A DNA stretch of 64,000 nt, taken from positions 1-64,000 of the forward strand of contig NZ_JAGGQQ010000001.1 in the NCBI RefSeq assembly GCF_018613195.1. Reading direction: 5' to 3'. The notes beneath the pieces were generated by a model that was not told the origin of the DNA, did no database searches, and saw nothing but the letters and a program-made list of their open reading frames with translations. The DNA comes from Bacillus sp. ISL-45 (GTDB lineage: Bacteria; Bacillota; Bacilli; Bacillales; Cytobacillaceae). Position numbers and translations under genes: made by a program. Positions 9,332 through 18,498 of the stretch are shown piece by piece (the first letter of the stretch is position 1; each line of letters opens with the position of its first letter).

Positions 9332-9717
9332 CATTTCCTTCGTTTTATCACGGCGATTGTACATCTTGAAATGCAAACAAGGTTTTCTTCTTCATCGGTG
9401 ATTTTTATATCCCAAACCATTGTTGTTTTTCCTTGGTGGAGGACAGTACCGACAGCTGTTACCAGGCCGTCCTTTTTTGCCTTGATATGGTTTGCGTTGA
9501 TTTCAAGGCCGACCACTACTTCGTTTTCCTTGTCGACTAGTTCGAATGCTCCAACGCTGGCGACCGTCTCTGCAAGTGCGACAGAGGCTCCTCCGTGCAG
9601 CAAACCGAATGGCTGCCTCGTTCGTTCATCGACAGGCATTGTAGCGACTACTTTCCCTTTCTGCAGCTCGGTTATTTCTATTCCCAGTGATCCAAGAAGT
9701 GTGTTGTTAAGTTCCAA
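9331..9717 (-). CDS. yuxO: Hotdog-fold thioesterase, YuxO type
   Basis: A 128-residue hotdog thioesterase of the PaaI/MenI group. The signature RQPFGLLHGGASVALAETVAS (about residues 33-53) carries the conserved His-Gly-Gly and catalytic Glu. Close relatives hydrolyse 1,4-dihydroxy-2-naphthoyl-CoA in menaquinone synthesis, which is the likely role here. The start is set at TTG 9717 because AAGGAGG lies eight bases upstream of it; a longer frame to 9747 would place that site inside the gene. Its position after mrp matches B. subtilis yuxO. Confidence 0.85.
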   Translation of the reverse strand: MELNNTLLGSLGIEITELQKGKVVATMPVDERTRQPFGLLHGGASVALAETVASVGAFELVDKENEVVVGLEINANHIKAKKDGLVTAVGTVLHQGKTTMVWDIKITDEEENLVCISRCTIAVIKRRK

Positions 9718-9820
9718 TCTTATTACCTCCTTATATTTGGCAAACAATTTACTATCAAGAACAGGAAAAACTATTATTGTCCTTCACAAAAGGACGCATC
9801 ATAAAAATGAGGTGATCCAT

Positions 9821-10003
9821 ATGAACCGAGTTCGTGAAGGCATGATTCCTGCGGTGCTAGGAACGGCTGTAACAGCAGCGGGCTACGCTATGAAACAAAA
9901 TCGCAAAATCGATAAGATGGTTTCCAACACCATATTTGGTTTCGGGTTAGCCCATATTGTTCTGGGAGCCATTGACCTGGTTGAACACCGGAATGAGTTT
10001 TAG
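9821..10003 (+). CDS. Small two-helix hypothetical protein
   Basis: A 60-residue protein with two hydrophobic stretches (about 9-22 and 38-52) separated by a basic KQNRKIDK linker, likely a small membrane hairpin. ATG 9821 is preceded by GAGGTGATCC, a good ribosome-binding site, and this decides the start. A longer in-frame reading from 9371 crosses yuxO and is not credible. I do not recognise the function. It is divergent from yuxO. Confidence 0.65.
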   Translation: MNRVREGMIPAVLGTAVTAAGYAMKQNRKIDKMVSNTIFGFGLAHIVLGAIDLVEHRNEF

Positions 10004-10019
10004 CCTGCCAATTAGGATA

Positions 10020-10315
10020 CCCGGCATATCATTGCAATGACTGCTTTGTTGGAATGCGGCTTTTGAGCCACCTTTCCAAATGAATACACTCTTCAGGAGG
10101 CGGCTATTTTTGGCTGCCTCTCCTGATGAATACCCTCTTCAGGAAGACGGCTATTTTGGCTGCCTCTCCTGATGAATCCCCCTCATCAGCAGCAGCTATT
10201 TTGGCTGCCTCTCCTGATGAATCCCCCTCATCAGCAGCAGCTATTTTGGCTGTCTCTCCTGAAGAATCCCCTCATCAGCAATCAGCTATTTTGACTGCCT
10301 TTCCTGAAGGATAAC
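10020..10315. repeat. 45-bp tandem array
   Basis: About five copies of a 45-bp unit containing GCTATTTTGGCTGCCTCTCC and TGATGAATCCCCCTCATCAG, the latter a self-complementary CTGATGA...TCATCAG hairpin. The 45-bp period is a multiple of three, so a frame at 10126-10314 reads as a 15-residue repeat. It has no ribosome-binding site and I do not call it a gene. The array ends inside the 3' end of the dedA-like gene. Confidence 0.85.
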
Positions 10316-10918
10316 TTCTTCAGTTCCAATCGCGGCCTTTATTTTTCTCCGGCGCAGGACGAAAATGAAAGTTATAATGGCGAGAGCAAGGATCACCAAC
10401 CAGACTTCTTTGTTGTACTTCATGACAATGTCCATTTTATCTCCAAATAGATAGCCTAGGACAAAAATGATGGAGACCCACACGAAGGCGCCACTATAGG
10501 CAAAAATGGCAAAGGTTTTAAACGGAAGCCTGCTGAAGCCATAGAGCAAAGGCACCAAATATCGGACTCCCGGGGCAAAACAGCTCAACGACAATGAAAA
10601 AGCATGGTACTTCTCCATTAGCTTTATCGCAGACTCAATCGAATTCGCGAACCGTTTCTTTTTTTCCAATAACCGCAGCACTCTTCTCCCTATGATTCTT
10701 CCCAGTGAATAGCTGGAGGTAAAGGCTGCAGAAATCCCCATGTATGTAACCAAAAATGCAAGGACTGGATTCAATGCCCCTTTAGCCGAAGCGAGTCCTA
10801 CAGTCATCAGAATAACCTCATTGGGAACTGGAATGACGAATACTCCGAACCATAGCCACAAAAACAAGCCCAAATAGCCATTATCTTCAATTATATTGAT
10901 AACCAGCTCCAGATCCAT
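10286..10918 (-). CDS. DedA-family membrane protein
   Basis: A 210-residue DedA/SNARE-associated family protein with about five membrane segments. It has the conserved GVFVIPVPNEVILMTVG (about 25-41) and FAPGVRYLVPLLYGFSR (about 114-130). The Arg in PGVR corresponds to the essential arginine of the family. Members act as flippases for undecaprenyl phosphate or other lipids and influence membrane potential. The exact lipid is not inferable here. The last residues fall at the edge of the 45-bp repeat array, so the C-terminus may be repeat-derived. Confidence 0.85.
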   Translation of the reverse strand: MDLELVINIIEDNGYLGLFLWLWFGVFVIPVPNEVILMTVGLASAKGALNPVLAFLVTYMGISAAFTSSYSLGRIIGRRVLRLLEKKKRFANSIESAIKLMEKYHAFSLSLSCFAPGVRYLVPLLYGFSRLPFKTFAIFAYSGAFVWVSIIFVLGYLFGDKMDIVMKYNKEVWLVILALAIITFIFVLRRRKIKAAIGTEEVILQERQSK

Positions 10919-11120
10919 GGGTCACCCCTCCATCCCACCTTGGTCCGATTCTATTTCACAATAGAAGTTAATATGTATAACAATTCTCCTTTCGTCCTTA
11001 TTTCACCTCTTTTTTTCCTATTTTGCAGTGCTTTAGCTTTTCTCTTCTTCATACTTGAGGACTTATGTTCATACATTGAAAAAGGTCGAAAACTTACCCG
11101 TTAGGAAGGGGAAGCTGCTA

Positions 11121-11468
11121 ATGCATTGTTTATTTTTTCATAAAAAGCATGCCAGGAATGTTAAAGCTCGTCCATATCCGGAAGTGAATGCAACACTGTT
11201 CAAAACTTCAGCAAAAAAAGCCATTTCTTTGATGGAAGACGCCAATCTCGTGATGACTAAAATAACTTCATCCACTTCTTTTTCCAGTGATTTAATGGCT
11301 GCCGCACAGCAATCTCAGCAAAATGAAGTAGAAAGATTGATCCACTCAACCGGGATTAAGAAGAAACCAAAAATCAAGTTTAACCCGGATGGTCTCACGA
11401 TGAATTTCGTGGATTATGCAGGAGACAAAGAATGCTGCCATATCATCACGCAGCTGAGATGGGAATGA
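11121..11468 (+). CDS. Hypothetical protein, possibly YuzC-like
   Basis: A 115-residue soluble protein. A helical region with RPYPEVNATLFKTSAKKA (about residues 17-34) is followed by a C-terminal KIKFNPDGLTMNF strand segment. I recall Bacillus proteins with this layout (YuzC, reported in the inner spore coat), but the link is weak. ATG 11121 is chosen because AGGAAGGGGAAG lies just upstream. An ATG-less extension to 11055 is possible. The position near yuxO also fits yuzC. Confidence 0.6.
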   Translation: MHCLFFHKKHARNVKARPYPEVNATLFKTSAKKAISLMEDANLVMTKITSSTSFSSDLMAAAQQSQQNEVERLIHSTGIKKKPKIKFNPDGLTMNFVDYAGDKECCHIITQLRWE

Positions 11469-11483
11469 GGAATCTTAAAAAAT

Positions 11484-11509
11484 GCCGCTGTTTCTAAACA
11501 GCGGCGATG
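11484..11509 (-). terminator. Terminator of the Gly/Tyr-rich gene
   Basis: GCCGCTGTTT with a complementary AAACAGCGGC forms a tight stem, followed on the minus strand by ATTTTTTAAG. Confidence 0.75.
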
Positions 11510-11526
11510 TTAATTGGTTTCTGCAT

Positions 11527-11721
11527 TTAATAATAAAACGGATATCCATAGCCGTATCCATAGCCGTATGGCGGGAATCCGCCGTATCCATAGCCATATG
11601 GACGCGGATATAATAGGGCGCTGCCTAACAGTCCTCCGAGTACTCCTCCAATAAACGGACCTCCAAAGCCATAACCAAAGCCAAATGGGCGTCTTCCACC
11701 ATAGAATGGTCTTCTATACAT
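11527..11721 (-). CDS. Gly/Tyr-rich small protein
   Basis: A 64-residue low-complexity protein made almost entirely of Gly, Tyr, Pro and Phe, with YGYGYG runs, a central hydrophobic GGVLGGLLGSALL segment and an RR-rich start. The composition resembles small spore-coat or surface glycine-tyrosine proteins, but no function is assigned. ATG 11721 is preceded by GGGAGGTAG. It has its own terminator at 11484-11509. Expression in the mother cell during sporulation is a guess. Confidence 0.65.
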   Translation of the reverse strand: MYRRPFYGGRRPFGFGYGFGGPFIGGVLGGLLGSALLYPRPYGYGYGGFPPYGYGYGYGYPFYY

Positions 11722-11815
11722 CAAGCTACCTCCCTCATATATTTGCCTACATTACTTCATATGCAAACATAGAGGCTATTGAATGGGCGTTTGTCCATTA
11801 GATTAGAAAAAAAGC

Positions 11816-12412
11816 CTAATCCCAGGTCATCCGCTGTTCCTTCCATGGATCTCCATACATATGGTAACCATTTTCTTCCCAGAAACCGGGCCTGTTTTCA
11901 GAGACGAACTCAATGCCTCTGATCCATTTCGCGCTCTTCCAAAAGTACAGATGGGGAATCACGGCTCTCAATGGATAGCCATGTTCCGGGGTTAGCTCCT
12001 CCCCGTTATGGGAATGGGCAAGCAGGCTCGTTTCCTTAAGAAAATCCCCAATCGGAAGATTCGTCGTCCAATTTTCCTCAGCATGGAGAATGACATATTT
12101 AGCACTTTCGACCGGCCCGGCCAGCCTGGCTAACTCCTTGGCGGCAATCCCTTCCCACACATTATCCAGCTTCGACCAGCCAGTCACACAATGAATGTCG
12201 TTGCCGGATGTCATTTGCGGCAACGCCATTATATCCTTATATCGTAAAATTACTTCTTTTTCTACAAGACCAAAAATCTTCAAGCTCCACTCTTCCAGGT
12301 TCTTATAATACGGCACATTGCCATAATGCAGGACAGGAAAAGAGGTTGTGACATTTTGGTTCGGCGGGACTCTGTCCGATGGGCCCTTTTTACGCGTTTT
12401 TCCGAAATACAT
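11816..12412 (-). CDS. yuiH: Sulfite oxidase-like molybdopterin protein YuiH
   Basis: A 198-residue cytoplasmic member of the sulfite oxidase/YedY molybdopterin-binding fold. The HCVTGWSK motif (about residues 74-81) supplies the cysteine that ligates molybdenum. HGYPLRAVIPHLYFWKSAKWI (about 144-164) is the conserved pterin-contact region. Only the catalytic domain is present, with no heme or dimerisation domain. The natural substrate of YuiH is unknown. It corresponds to B. subtilis yuiH, next to yuiF as here. Confidence 0.88.
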   Translation of the reverse strand: MYFGKTRKKGPSDRVPPNQNVTTSFPVLHYGNVPYYKNLEEWSLKIFGLVEKEVILRYKDIMALPQMTSGNDIHCVTGWSKLDNVWEGIAAKELARLAGPVESAKYVILHAEENWTTNLPIGDFLKETSLLAHSHNGEELTPEHGYPLRAVIPHLYFWKSAKWIRGIEFVSENRPGFWEENGYHMYGDPWKEQRMTWD

Positions 12413-12429
12413 GTTTGATCACCCCTTTT

Positions 12430-12505
12430 TATCAGATAAGAAGGCTGTTTTCGTAACGATTGTTGTTAAAATCCTAAAGCAGATTTTAACTTGTATAAAT
12501 CTCTT
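12430..12505 (-). repeat. Partial copy of dispersed element (see 18905)
   Basis: Upstream of yuiH. On the minus strand it contains GGATTTTAACAACA and ACGAAAACAGCCTT, nearly identical to 19055-19115. It is the 3' portion of that longer element. Confidence 0.7.
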
Positions 12506-12555
12506 AGATGCGCTTTTCTTATTATCCTACCGAATTTCCTTTTTAAAATAAACAA

Positions 12556-12584
12556 AGCCGCCCTGCCCAAAGAGCAAGACGGCT
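12556..12584 (-). terminator. Terminator of yuiF
   Basis: An 11-pair stem (AGCCGTCTTGC with GCAGGGCGGCT, some G-U pairs) is followed on the minus strand by TTTGTTTATTTT. Confidence 0.8.
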
Positions 12585-12597
12585 ATATTTTTCCGAA

Positions 12598-13911
12598 CTA
12601 TAAAACCATTGCAGCAATCCAGCCGAAAATGATCAACGGAATATTATAGTGAACGAATGTTGGGACAACCGTGTCCCAGATGTGGTTGTGCTGAGTATCA
12701 GCATTCAAACCGGCTGTCGGACCAAGTGTACTGTCAGATGCAGGTGAACCTGCGTCACCAAGTGCAGCAGCTGTTCCAACAATCGCAATCGTTGCCATCG
12801 GGCTGAAACCGAGTTGAAGGCTTAGCGGTACAAATATCGTAGCGATAATTGGAATCGTAGAGAAAGAAGAACCGATCCCCATTGTAACCAGCAGTCCGAC
12901 AATAAGCATCGCCAACGCACCAAGGGCCTTATTATTTCCAATCGCGTCAGCAGCCTGCGCTACCAGCGTTTCAACGTGTCCGGTTTCCTTCAGGACATCA
13001 GCGAAACCGAAAGCAGCAAGCATGACGAATCCGATGAATGCCATCATCTTCATGCCTTCTGTTAAAAGATTGTCGGCTTCACGCCACTTGATTGCTCCAC
13101 TCGCATATACAACAAGGATACCAGCCAGCGCGCCGATAATCATCGAACCATAGTAAAGCTGGGCAGCAAGCGCAGCAACAATCGCAACAATGGAGAAAAT
13201 AATCCCGACTTTGGAATACTCGCTTTTTTCTACCTGGACTACTTGATAATCCTGATAGATTCTAGGCTTTCGGTAAGATACAAAAATGGCGATCAGCAAT
13301 CCAACAACAAGACCAGCAACTGGCAGCATCATTGCTGTCGGGATATCGCCCATATCGATTTCCATTCCACTTTCAGCCATGTTCGTTGCCAGGATATCGT
13401 GGAAAATACCTCCGAATCCCACTGGCAGCAAAATATAAGGCGCCGTCAGGCCGAATGTCAATACAGAAGCAATTAACCGGCGATCTATTTTCAGTTCGTT
13501 GAAGATAATCAACAACGGCGGAATCAAAATTGGAATAAACGCGATGTGAATCGGAATTAAGTTTTGTGAGAAGATCGCCATCATTAAAATCAGGATGACA
13601 ATAATCGCTTTAGAATAAGTTTTGGCTTTCGACTCTCCGTTTTTGCCAATCATGCCGACCATCCAGTCAACAATCAGATTGGGCAAGCCTGTCTTGGAAA
13701 TAGCGACAGCAAATCCTCCAAGCAGCGCGTAACTAAGCGCAACCTCTGCACTGCCTCCAAGGCCTCCGGTAAAAACCTCAATCGTTTTCTCTATACTCAA
13801 GCCGCCTGTCAGCCCGCCGATCAGCGCTCCCGCAATCAATGCCAAAACAACGTTGACACGAAGCAGGCTCAGGATCAGCATCGCCAGGACAGCAATAATA
13901 ACTGCATTCAT
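12598..13911 (-). CDS. yuiF: YuiF-type Na+/H+ antiporter-family transporter
   Basis: A 437-residue polytopic protein with about 11 membrane segments. It is related to the NhaC/ArsB-type ion transporter superfamily and equivalent to B. subtilis YuiF. Conserved stretches include [17 protein letters not shown] (about 353-369) and [19 protein letters not shown] (about 391-409), the latter typical of the Na+/H+ antiporter domain. Substrate is uncertain: either Na+/H+ or an amino acid. ATG 13911 follows GAGGAGAAC. Single-gene unit with its own terminator. Confidence 0.85.
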   Translation of the reverse strand: MNAVIIAVLAMLILSLLRVNVVLALIAGALIGGLTGGLSIEKTIEVFTGGLGGSAEVALSYALLGGFAVAISKTGLPNLIVDWMVGMIGKNGESKAKTYSKAIIVILILMMAIFSQNLIPIHIAFIPILIPPLLIIFNELKIDRRLIASVLTFGLTAPYILLPVGFGGIFHDILATNMAESGMEIDMGDIPTAMMLPVAGLVVGLLIAIFVSYRKPRIYQDYQVVQVEKSEYSKVGIIFSIVAIVAALAAQLYYGSMIIGALAGILVVYASGAIKWREADNLLTEGMKMMAFIGFVMLAAFGFADVLKETGHVETLVAQAADAIGNNKALGALAMLIVGLLVTMGIGSSFSTIPIIATIFVPLSLQLGFSPMATIAIVGTAAALGDAGSPASDSTLGPTAGLNADTQHNHIWDTVVPTFVHYNIPLIIFGWIAAMVL

Positions 13912-14084
13912 TAGGAGTTCTCCTCTCGATGATAATGTGTGTTTTACTTTAGTTTGGTAAATTGGTAGAGAATTAAAATGACAAATATTAAATTATCATA
14001 GATTTGTTTTTGGTGTCAATGGTTTGTTTGAAGTTAGTATTTGGAAACATGGGCAGGAATGAGGGGATTCCGGGCCGCAATAAA

Positions 14085-14118
14085 AAACCCCCGAGCCGCA
14101 TGATCAGCTTCAGGGGTG
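14085..14118 (-). terminator. Terminator of pepA
   Basis: On the minus strand ACCCCTGAAGC and GCGGCTCGGGGGT form an imperfect stem followed by TTTTTTATTG. Confidence 0.75.
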
Positions 14119-14128
14119 TTAAATCTGG

Positions 14129-15649
14129 TTATTCTCTATCTGCTGCTGTCTCGAATCTTTCGACAAGCAATGCCAGTGTGCGGGCCATGACGCCGGTTGC
14201 GCCTGCTGGTCCCAGGTCATATTCTTTGCTGGTTGTCGCTGTCCCGGCGATATCCAGGTGCACCCATGGAGTGCCTTCTGCGAATTCGCCGACAAAAGCT
14301 CCTCCCATGATGGCATGGCCTTCAGGGCCTGGGGAATTATTCAGGTCAGCGATTTTGCTGCCCCGGACACGTTCTATGTCCCGCTCGAACAACGGCAGGC
14401 GCCAGATTGGCTCACCTGATTCATAAGAAGCCTCCAGCACTTGTTCAAAAAACTCTTCGTTGTTCGTCAATGCTCCCGATGTATGCAGTCCTAACGCGGT
14501 AATGACACCGCCTGTCAGAGTTGCGATATCCACCAGATAGTCCGCACCGTGATGCTTCGCGTATGTCATTGCGTCTGCTAGGACGAGGCGTCCTTCCGCA
14601 TCTGTGTTCAATACTTCAATTGTTTTTCCGCTCATGGACGTAATCACGTCATCCGGCTTGAATGCTGTACCCGAGATCATATTGTCTGTAGACGGAATCA
14701 CCGCTACAACGTTTTGCTCCGGCTTCAGTTCCCCGATAATTTCCATTGCGCCAAGCACCGCTGCCGCACCGCCCATATCAGACTTCATGCCGACGATGCC
14801 AGCCTTCGTTTTGATTGAGTAACCGCCTGTGTCGAACGTAATACCCTTGCCGACAAGGCCAATTACATCCTTCCACTCTTCTTTTCCCTGATACTTCAGG
14901 ACAATCATTTTCGGCGGCTGTGAAGATCCCTGGTTGACGGCAAGCAGCGCGCCCATTCCCAGCTTCTCCATTTCTTCTTTTTCCAAAATTTCTGCTTCGA
15001 ATTCATATTTCTCTGCCAGCTTCAGCGCATATTCAGCCATGTCTGTCGCAGTCAAAAGGTTGCCCGGCGTATTTACAAGCGTTCGTGCCGAATTTGTTCC
15101 TTTTCCAAAAACATAGCCAACCTCAACTGCTGCTTCCACTTCGCCCTCTTCGTCTGCGCTGTAGATTGTCAGGCTTTCGATCCGCTTTTCAGGCTCGTTT
15201 GATTTTTGTTTGTAGCCTGCGAATTCATATGCAGCCATCGGGAATGCTTCCCCTAAAGCATGCGCCGCGTCGTTAAGCTCAACCTTCTCGCTTGTAAAAG
15301 TATCTAAAAGCACGGCTGCTTCCGTCCATTTTTCCTTCTTAGCACTCTTGAACAAACGGCCAAACGCGTCCCTCAATGTTTCGAAATTATATTCCTTTTC
15401 ATGTCCAAGTCCGACGAAATATACTTTTTTCGCACCAATTTTACCGAAAGTATGTATCTTGGAAACTGCCTTTTTCTTAGTTGAAATATCCCCGCTTTTC
15501 ACAAGTTCAGTCAGCTGTCCGTCAAAAAGCTGGTCGGCTTCTGCCATGGTGCCTTCAAAGCCGGACGGCTTGTTGAACAAACCAATAACCAGACAATCAT
15601 GGCTGTTTGAAAATTTAAATTGATCATTTACTTTAAACAAAGAATTCAC
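14129..15649 (-). CDS. pepA: Leucyl aminopeptidase (M17)
   Basis: A 506-residue cytosolic M17 aminopeptidase that removes N-terminal residues from peptides using two metal ions. Conserved catalytic segments are [14 protein letters not shown] (about 262-275), [11 protein letters not shown] (about 282-292) and the family signature NTDAEGRL (about 345-352), which supplies metal-binding Asp and Glu. The N-terminal 150 residues are the macro-like hexamerisation domain. Corresponds to B. subtilis yuiE. Monocistronic with a terminator. Confidence 0.95.
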   Translation of the reverse strand: MNSLFKVNDQFKFSNSHDCLVIGLFNKPSGFEGTMAEADQLFDGQLTELVKSGDISTKKKAVSKIHTFGKIGAKKVYFVGLGHEKEYNFETLRDAFGRLFKSAKKEKWTEAAVLLDTFTSEKVELNDAAHALGEAFPMAAYEFAGYKQKSNEPEKRIESLTIYSADEEGEVEAAVEVGYVFGKGTNSARTLVNTPGNLLTATDMAEYALKLAEKYEFEAEILEKEEMEKLGMGALLAVNQGSSQPPKMIVLKYQGKEEWKDVIGLVGKGITFDTGGYSIKTKAGIVGMKSDMGGAAAVLGAMEIIGELKPEQNVVAVIPSTDNMISGTAFKPDDVITSMSGKTIEVLNTDAEGRLVLADAMTYAKHHGADYLVDIATLTGGVITALGLHTSGALTNNEEFFEQVLEASYESGEPIWRLPLFERDIERVRGSKIADLNNSPGPEGHAIMGGAFVGEFAEGTPWVHLDIAGTATTSKEYDLGPAGATGVMARTLALLVERFETAADRE

Positions 15650-15757
15650 CCCTACAGATTGATAAGTTCATTATATCGAAACTCTTGAAATATTTCGACT
15701 TCCTAATCTTACTGACTGGGTACAATCTTAAATTTATGATCATGATGCAGTACAATT

Positions 15758-16144
15758 TCAATCTTCAAGATACAAATACAAAACCGGAAGCACTGGCAGC
15801 ATCGTAACTTCCTCATATGCAACCCGGTCCAGATCCGCCGGGAATGTACCCAGGCACTCTTCGATGAAGGGATAGACCATCTCTAAATTCAGTCCCCAGT
15901 ATACCGGACGGTACGTTTGCAGATAGTCGTGGGCTGCCTGCATCATCAGCCGTGCTCCCTTCACATTTCCATAGCTGTAGTGGTAAATTGCGACACTCAT
16001 CTGCAGCAGGCCTTTTAAAAATAGATTGCCTTTATCCGTCATCCACATATCTTCAAGCAAGTCATGGCAGGTATAATAGTCTCCTTCGTTGAACTTAATA
16101 AAGAACTCGTAATACTCAACAGGGTAGTCCGTCAAATTCTTCAC
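15758..16144 (-). CDS. DUF309 family protein
   Basis: A 128-residue soluble helical protein of the DUF309 family. FNEGDYYTCHDLLEDMWM (about residues 18-35) is the defining motif with its conserved Asp-His and Glu-Trp. GLLQMSVAIYHYSYGN follows. Function is unknown; the conserved polar residues suggest a metal or hydrolase-like site. The C-terminus is longer than in minimal DUF309 proteins. Stands between pepA and yuiD with no clear operon partner. Confidence 0.85.
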   Translation of the reverse strand: MKNLTDYPVEYYEFFIKFNEGDYYTCHDLLEDMWMTDKGNLFLKGLLQMSVAIYHYSYGNVKGARLMMQAAHDYLQTYRPVYWGLNLEMVYPFIEECLGTFPADLDRVAYEEVTMLPVLPVLYLYLED

Positions 16145-16259
16145 CTCAATCCTGAAGTATAAAAACTATTTTATCAGACCTTTAAAATTTGCTGTAATGT
16201 TATAATTGAACTTGGGTATTACTTAAAAAGGTACTTTTATATATATAGGGGGAACAGCT

Positions 16260-16733
16260 ATGGAATTATTTTCGAATTTCCCATTATGGGCTTCACTTGC
16301 TGCGATTTTTTTCGCCCAGTTCGTAAAGGTCCCGATTCAATATATTGCAACGAGGAAAATCGACTGGTCGCTTTTGACAAGTACAGGGGGAATGCCAAGT
16401 TCCCACTCTGCTGCGGTTACAGCATTGGCGACAGGTGTGGCGCTTGAAACCGGGCTGGAATCAGCCGTTTTCGCAGTTGCCGCTGTGTTTGCGATTATCA
16501 CGATGTTTGACGCATCTGGCGTCCGCAGGCAGGCGGGGGAGCAGGCCATCGTCTTGAACCAGCTCGTGGCTGATTTCGGCCGGTTCGCCCAGGAGGCAAA
16601 GGGCTGGCAGGATAAGCCTGAAAAAGAGAAACAGAAAGAATTGAAAGAATTGCTCGGCCACAAGCCAATCGAAGTATTTTTCGGCGGGCTGACAGGTGTA
16701 ATATTGACATTACTTCTTCACTATTTCCTTTAA
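16260..16733 (+). CDS. yuiD: YuiD, divergent PAP2 family protein
   Basis: A 157-residue membrane protein of the DUF212/divergent phosphatidic-acid-phosphatase group, with three to four helices. GGMPSSHSAAVTALATG (about 43-59) retains the PSSH phosphatase motif. MFDASGVRRQAGEQA (about 81-95) retains the DxxxVRR part. The normal PAP2 third motif is altered, so enzymatic activity is not assured. ATG 16260 follows GGGGGAACAGCT. Matches B. subtilis yuiD in this neighbourhood. Confidence 0.9.
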   Translation: MELFSNFPLWASLAAIFFAQFVKVPIQYIATRKIDWSLLTSTGGMPSSHSAAVTALATGVALETGLESAVFAVAAVFAIITMFDASGVRRQAGEQAIVLNQLVADFGRFAQEAKGWQDKPEKEKQKELKELLGHKPIEVFFGGLTGVILTLLLHYFL

Positions 16734-16769
16734 GACTTGATGGAATTAGATTAAAAGCAGGTGAATCAA

Positions 16770-17537
16770 TTGAGAGTTATATCATTATGTCCCAGCAATA
16801 CAGAAATCATGGAATTCCTTGGGCTGACGAATCTCCTCGTCGGTGTCGATGATTTTTCAGACTGGCCTGAATCGGTAAAATCACTGCCTCAGCTCGGACC
16901 AGACCTATCGATTAATCTTGACCTCGTCGAGGAATTGAAGCCAGACCTCGTCCTTGCGTCTTTAAGCGTTCCTGGAATGGAAAAGAATATTGAAGGTTTG
17001 GCGGCACGCAATATTCCACATATCATACTGAACCCGCAATCGCTGGCGGATATCGAAAACGATATGATCAAAACCGCCAATGCCCTGAACGTTCCAGAAC
17101 GCGGCCGGGAAGCCGCTGGACAGTTCAGGAGCAGACTGGAGAACATCAAGCAAAAAGCAGCCAGTGCCCGCCAGAGACCAAAGCTTTACTGGGAATGGTG
17201 GCCCAAGCCGGTATTTACTCCCGGAAGCATCAACTGGCTGACAGAAGTGTCCGAGGCTGCCGGTGCTGAAAATATTTTCAAGGACGTTGAACTCGCAAGC
17301 GTGCAGACGGACTGGGATGATGTGAAATCGCGAAACCCGGATTACATCTGTGTCGCCTGGGTCGGCGTCAGGAAGCAAAAGGTGAAGAAAGAATTGATCA
17401 TCAACAGGCCCGGATGGGAAGAACTTGAAGCTGTCAGAAACGACAGGATCCTGATTCTCGAAGAAGAGCTATATTGCCGTCCCTCCCCAAGGCTCCTCGA
17501 TGGCCTGGAAAAACTGCATCATCTCATTCATGCGTAA
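16770..17537 (+). CDS. BtuF/FepB-like cobalamin-binding protein, no signal peptide
   Basis: A 255-residue periplasmic-binding-fold protein of the vitamin B12/iron-siderophore receptor family. It begins directly with the first strand (MRVISLCPSNTEI), then has the LGPDLSINLDLVEELKPDLVLAS segment and a WEWWPKPVFTPG region characteristic of annotated cobalamin-binding proteins. There is no signal peptide or lipobox, so it should be cytoplasmic, unlike transport receptors. TTG 16770 is chosen because AGGTGA lies five bases upstream; a GTG at 16761 overlaps that site. No transporter genes are adjacent. Confidence 0.75.
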   Translation: MRVISLCPSNTEIMEFLGLTNLLVGVDDFSDWPESVKSLPQLGPDLSINLDLVEELKPDLVLASLSVPGMEKNIEGLAARNIPHIILNPQSLADIENDMIKTANALNVPERGREAAGQFRSRLENIKQKAASARQRPKLYWEWWPKPVFTPGSINWLTEVSEAAGAENIFKDVELASVQTDWDDVKSRNPDYICVAWVGVRKQKVKKELIINRPGWEELEAVRNDRILILEEELYCRPSPRLLDGLEKLHHLIHA

Positions 17538-17557
17538 TATCATCAAATCAATAAAAA

Positions 17558-17582
17558 GGCACTTTCCACGGAGGAAAGTGCC
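17558..17582. terminator. Bidirectional terminator
   Basis: GGCACTTTCC and GGAAAGTGCC form a stem with flanking A and T tracts. It serves both the cobalamin-binding-like gene and the convergent yuiC. Confidence 0.85.
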
Positions 17583-17590
17583 TAAACTTT

Positions 17591-18301
17591 TTATGATTTT
17601 TTGCCGCCTGTATATTGCTGGCGGAAAACCTGCATGGATTCATTCTCGTTAAGGGCCTTTAAATCAGCTTCTGTCAGCTTTCCGTTGCCCATCTCAATGA
17701 CATATACATCCAATGTCTTCTTGCCCCACTGCTCGTATACATCCTTTACCGTATCATAATAAAGGTCAACTTTATTCCCCTTGATTGCGCCGCCTTTATC
17801 GGCAACCACACCGAATCCGTATCCCGGAATGAACAGGATTGTCCCGATCGGGAATACGTTAAGATCAGCTGCGACAGTTGAATACAAGTCACGCTTCACT
17901 TTTACACCAGAATAAGTAATTCCATACCCTGGATGCCCAGGATTTTTTCCAGTGGATTCAACCCCTGCTGTATACCCTGTTGCAACGATTTTCTTGGTCG
18001 GGTATTGCGACCAGTTCAATGACTCCTCAAGGGTGGGCTGCGTCCCAGCTACCTTTTCACTCGAAGAAATCTTTGTTGTAAAATCGGATATTTTTTTCAA
18101 AAACTTAAAAGCGAGTCCCATGGATTTCTTTTTATGATCTATAATTGAGTTTTCCTCTTGTGGTAATCCTGCACTATCAAAAACGTATGTAGAAACAGTA
18201 GAAGCTTCCACTCCCGATATCGAATGAAAAGTAGAAGTTATAGCAGCAAAAAATAATACCACCATTGCTGAGCGTTTTGCCCACATTTTTAAAATATTCA
18301 T
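17591..18301 (-). CDS. yuiC: 3D-domain murein-active protein YuiC
   Basis: A 236-residue exported protein with an N-terminal hydrophobic signal segment ([17 protein letters not shown], about 9-25) and a C-terminal 3D domain (about 120-215). The three conserved aspartates lie in [20 protein letters not shown] and KTLDVYVIE. YuiC has an MltA-like double-psi barrel and belongs to the stationary-phase-survival muralytic proteins. ATG 18301 is chosen over upstream frames because GGGAGGAG lies ten bases before it. Upstream is AT-rich with no further gene. Confidence 0.88.
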   Translation of the reverse strand: MNILKMWAKRSAMVVLFFAAITSTFHSISGVEASTVSTYVFDSAGLPQEENSIIDHKKKSMGLAFKFLKKISDFTTKISSSEKVAGTQPTLEESLNWSQYPTKKIVATGYTAGVESTGKNPGHPGYGITYSGVKVKRDLYSTVAADLNVFPIGTILFIPGYGFGVVADKGGAIKGNKVDLYYDTVKDVYEQWGKKTLDVYVIEMGNGKLTEADLKALNENESMQVFRQQYTGGKKS

Positions 18302-18467
18302 AAAATTTTTCACTCCTCCCAAAACTATTAATTTCCCAACAAAACAAGAAATATTCCAAAAGGAGCAAAAAAGTGACAAAAGTCCTATTTACACTTCCAA
18401 TAAAAGTAAAATATTACTGATACTTAGTTATAGTATCCAACAACTAGACCGATTTCATGCATATAAA

Positions 18468-18493
18468 AAAACCTCCAAATTTTTGAAGGTTTT
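18468..18493 (-). terminator. Terminator of yuiB
   Basis: AAACCTCCAAA and TTTGAAGGTTT form a stem flanked by A6 and T6 tracts just after the yuiB stop. Confidence 0.8.
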
Positions 18494-18498
18494 TTCTA

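Noticed and set aside
10126-10314. 62-codon frame with a 15-residue repeat
   Set aside because: A by-product of the 45-bp period. No ribosome-binding site, and it runs into the 3' end of the dedA-like gene.
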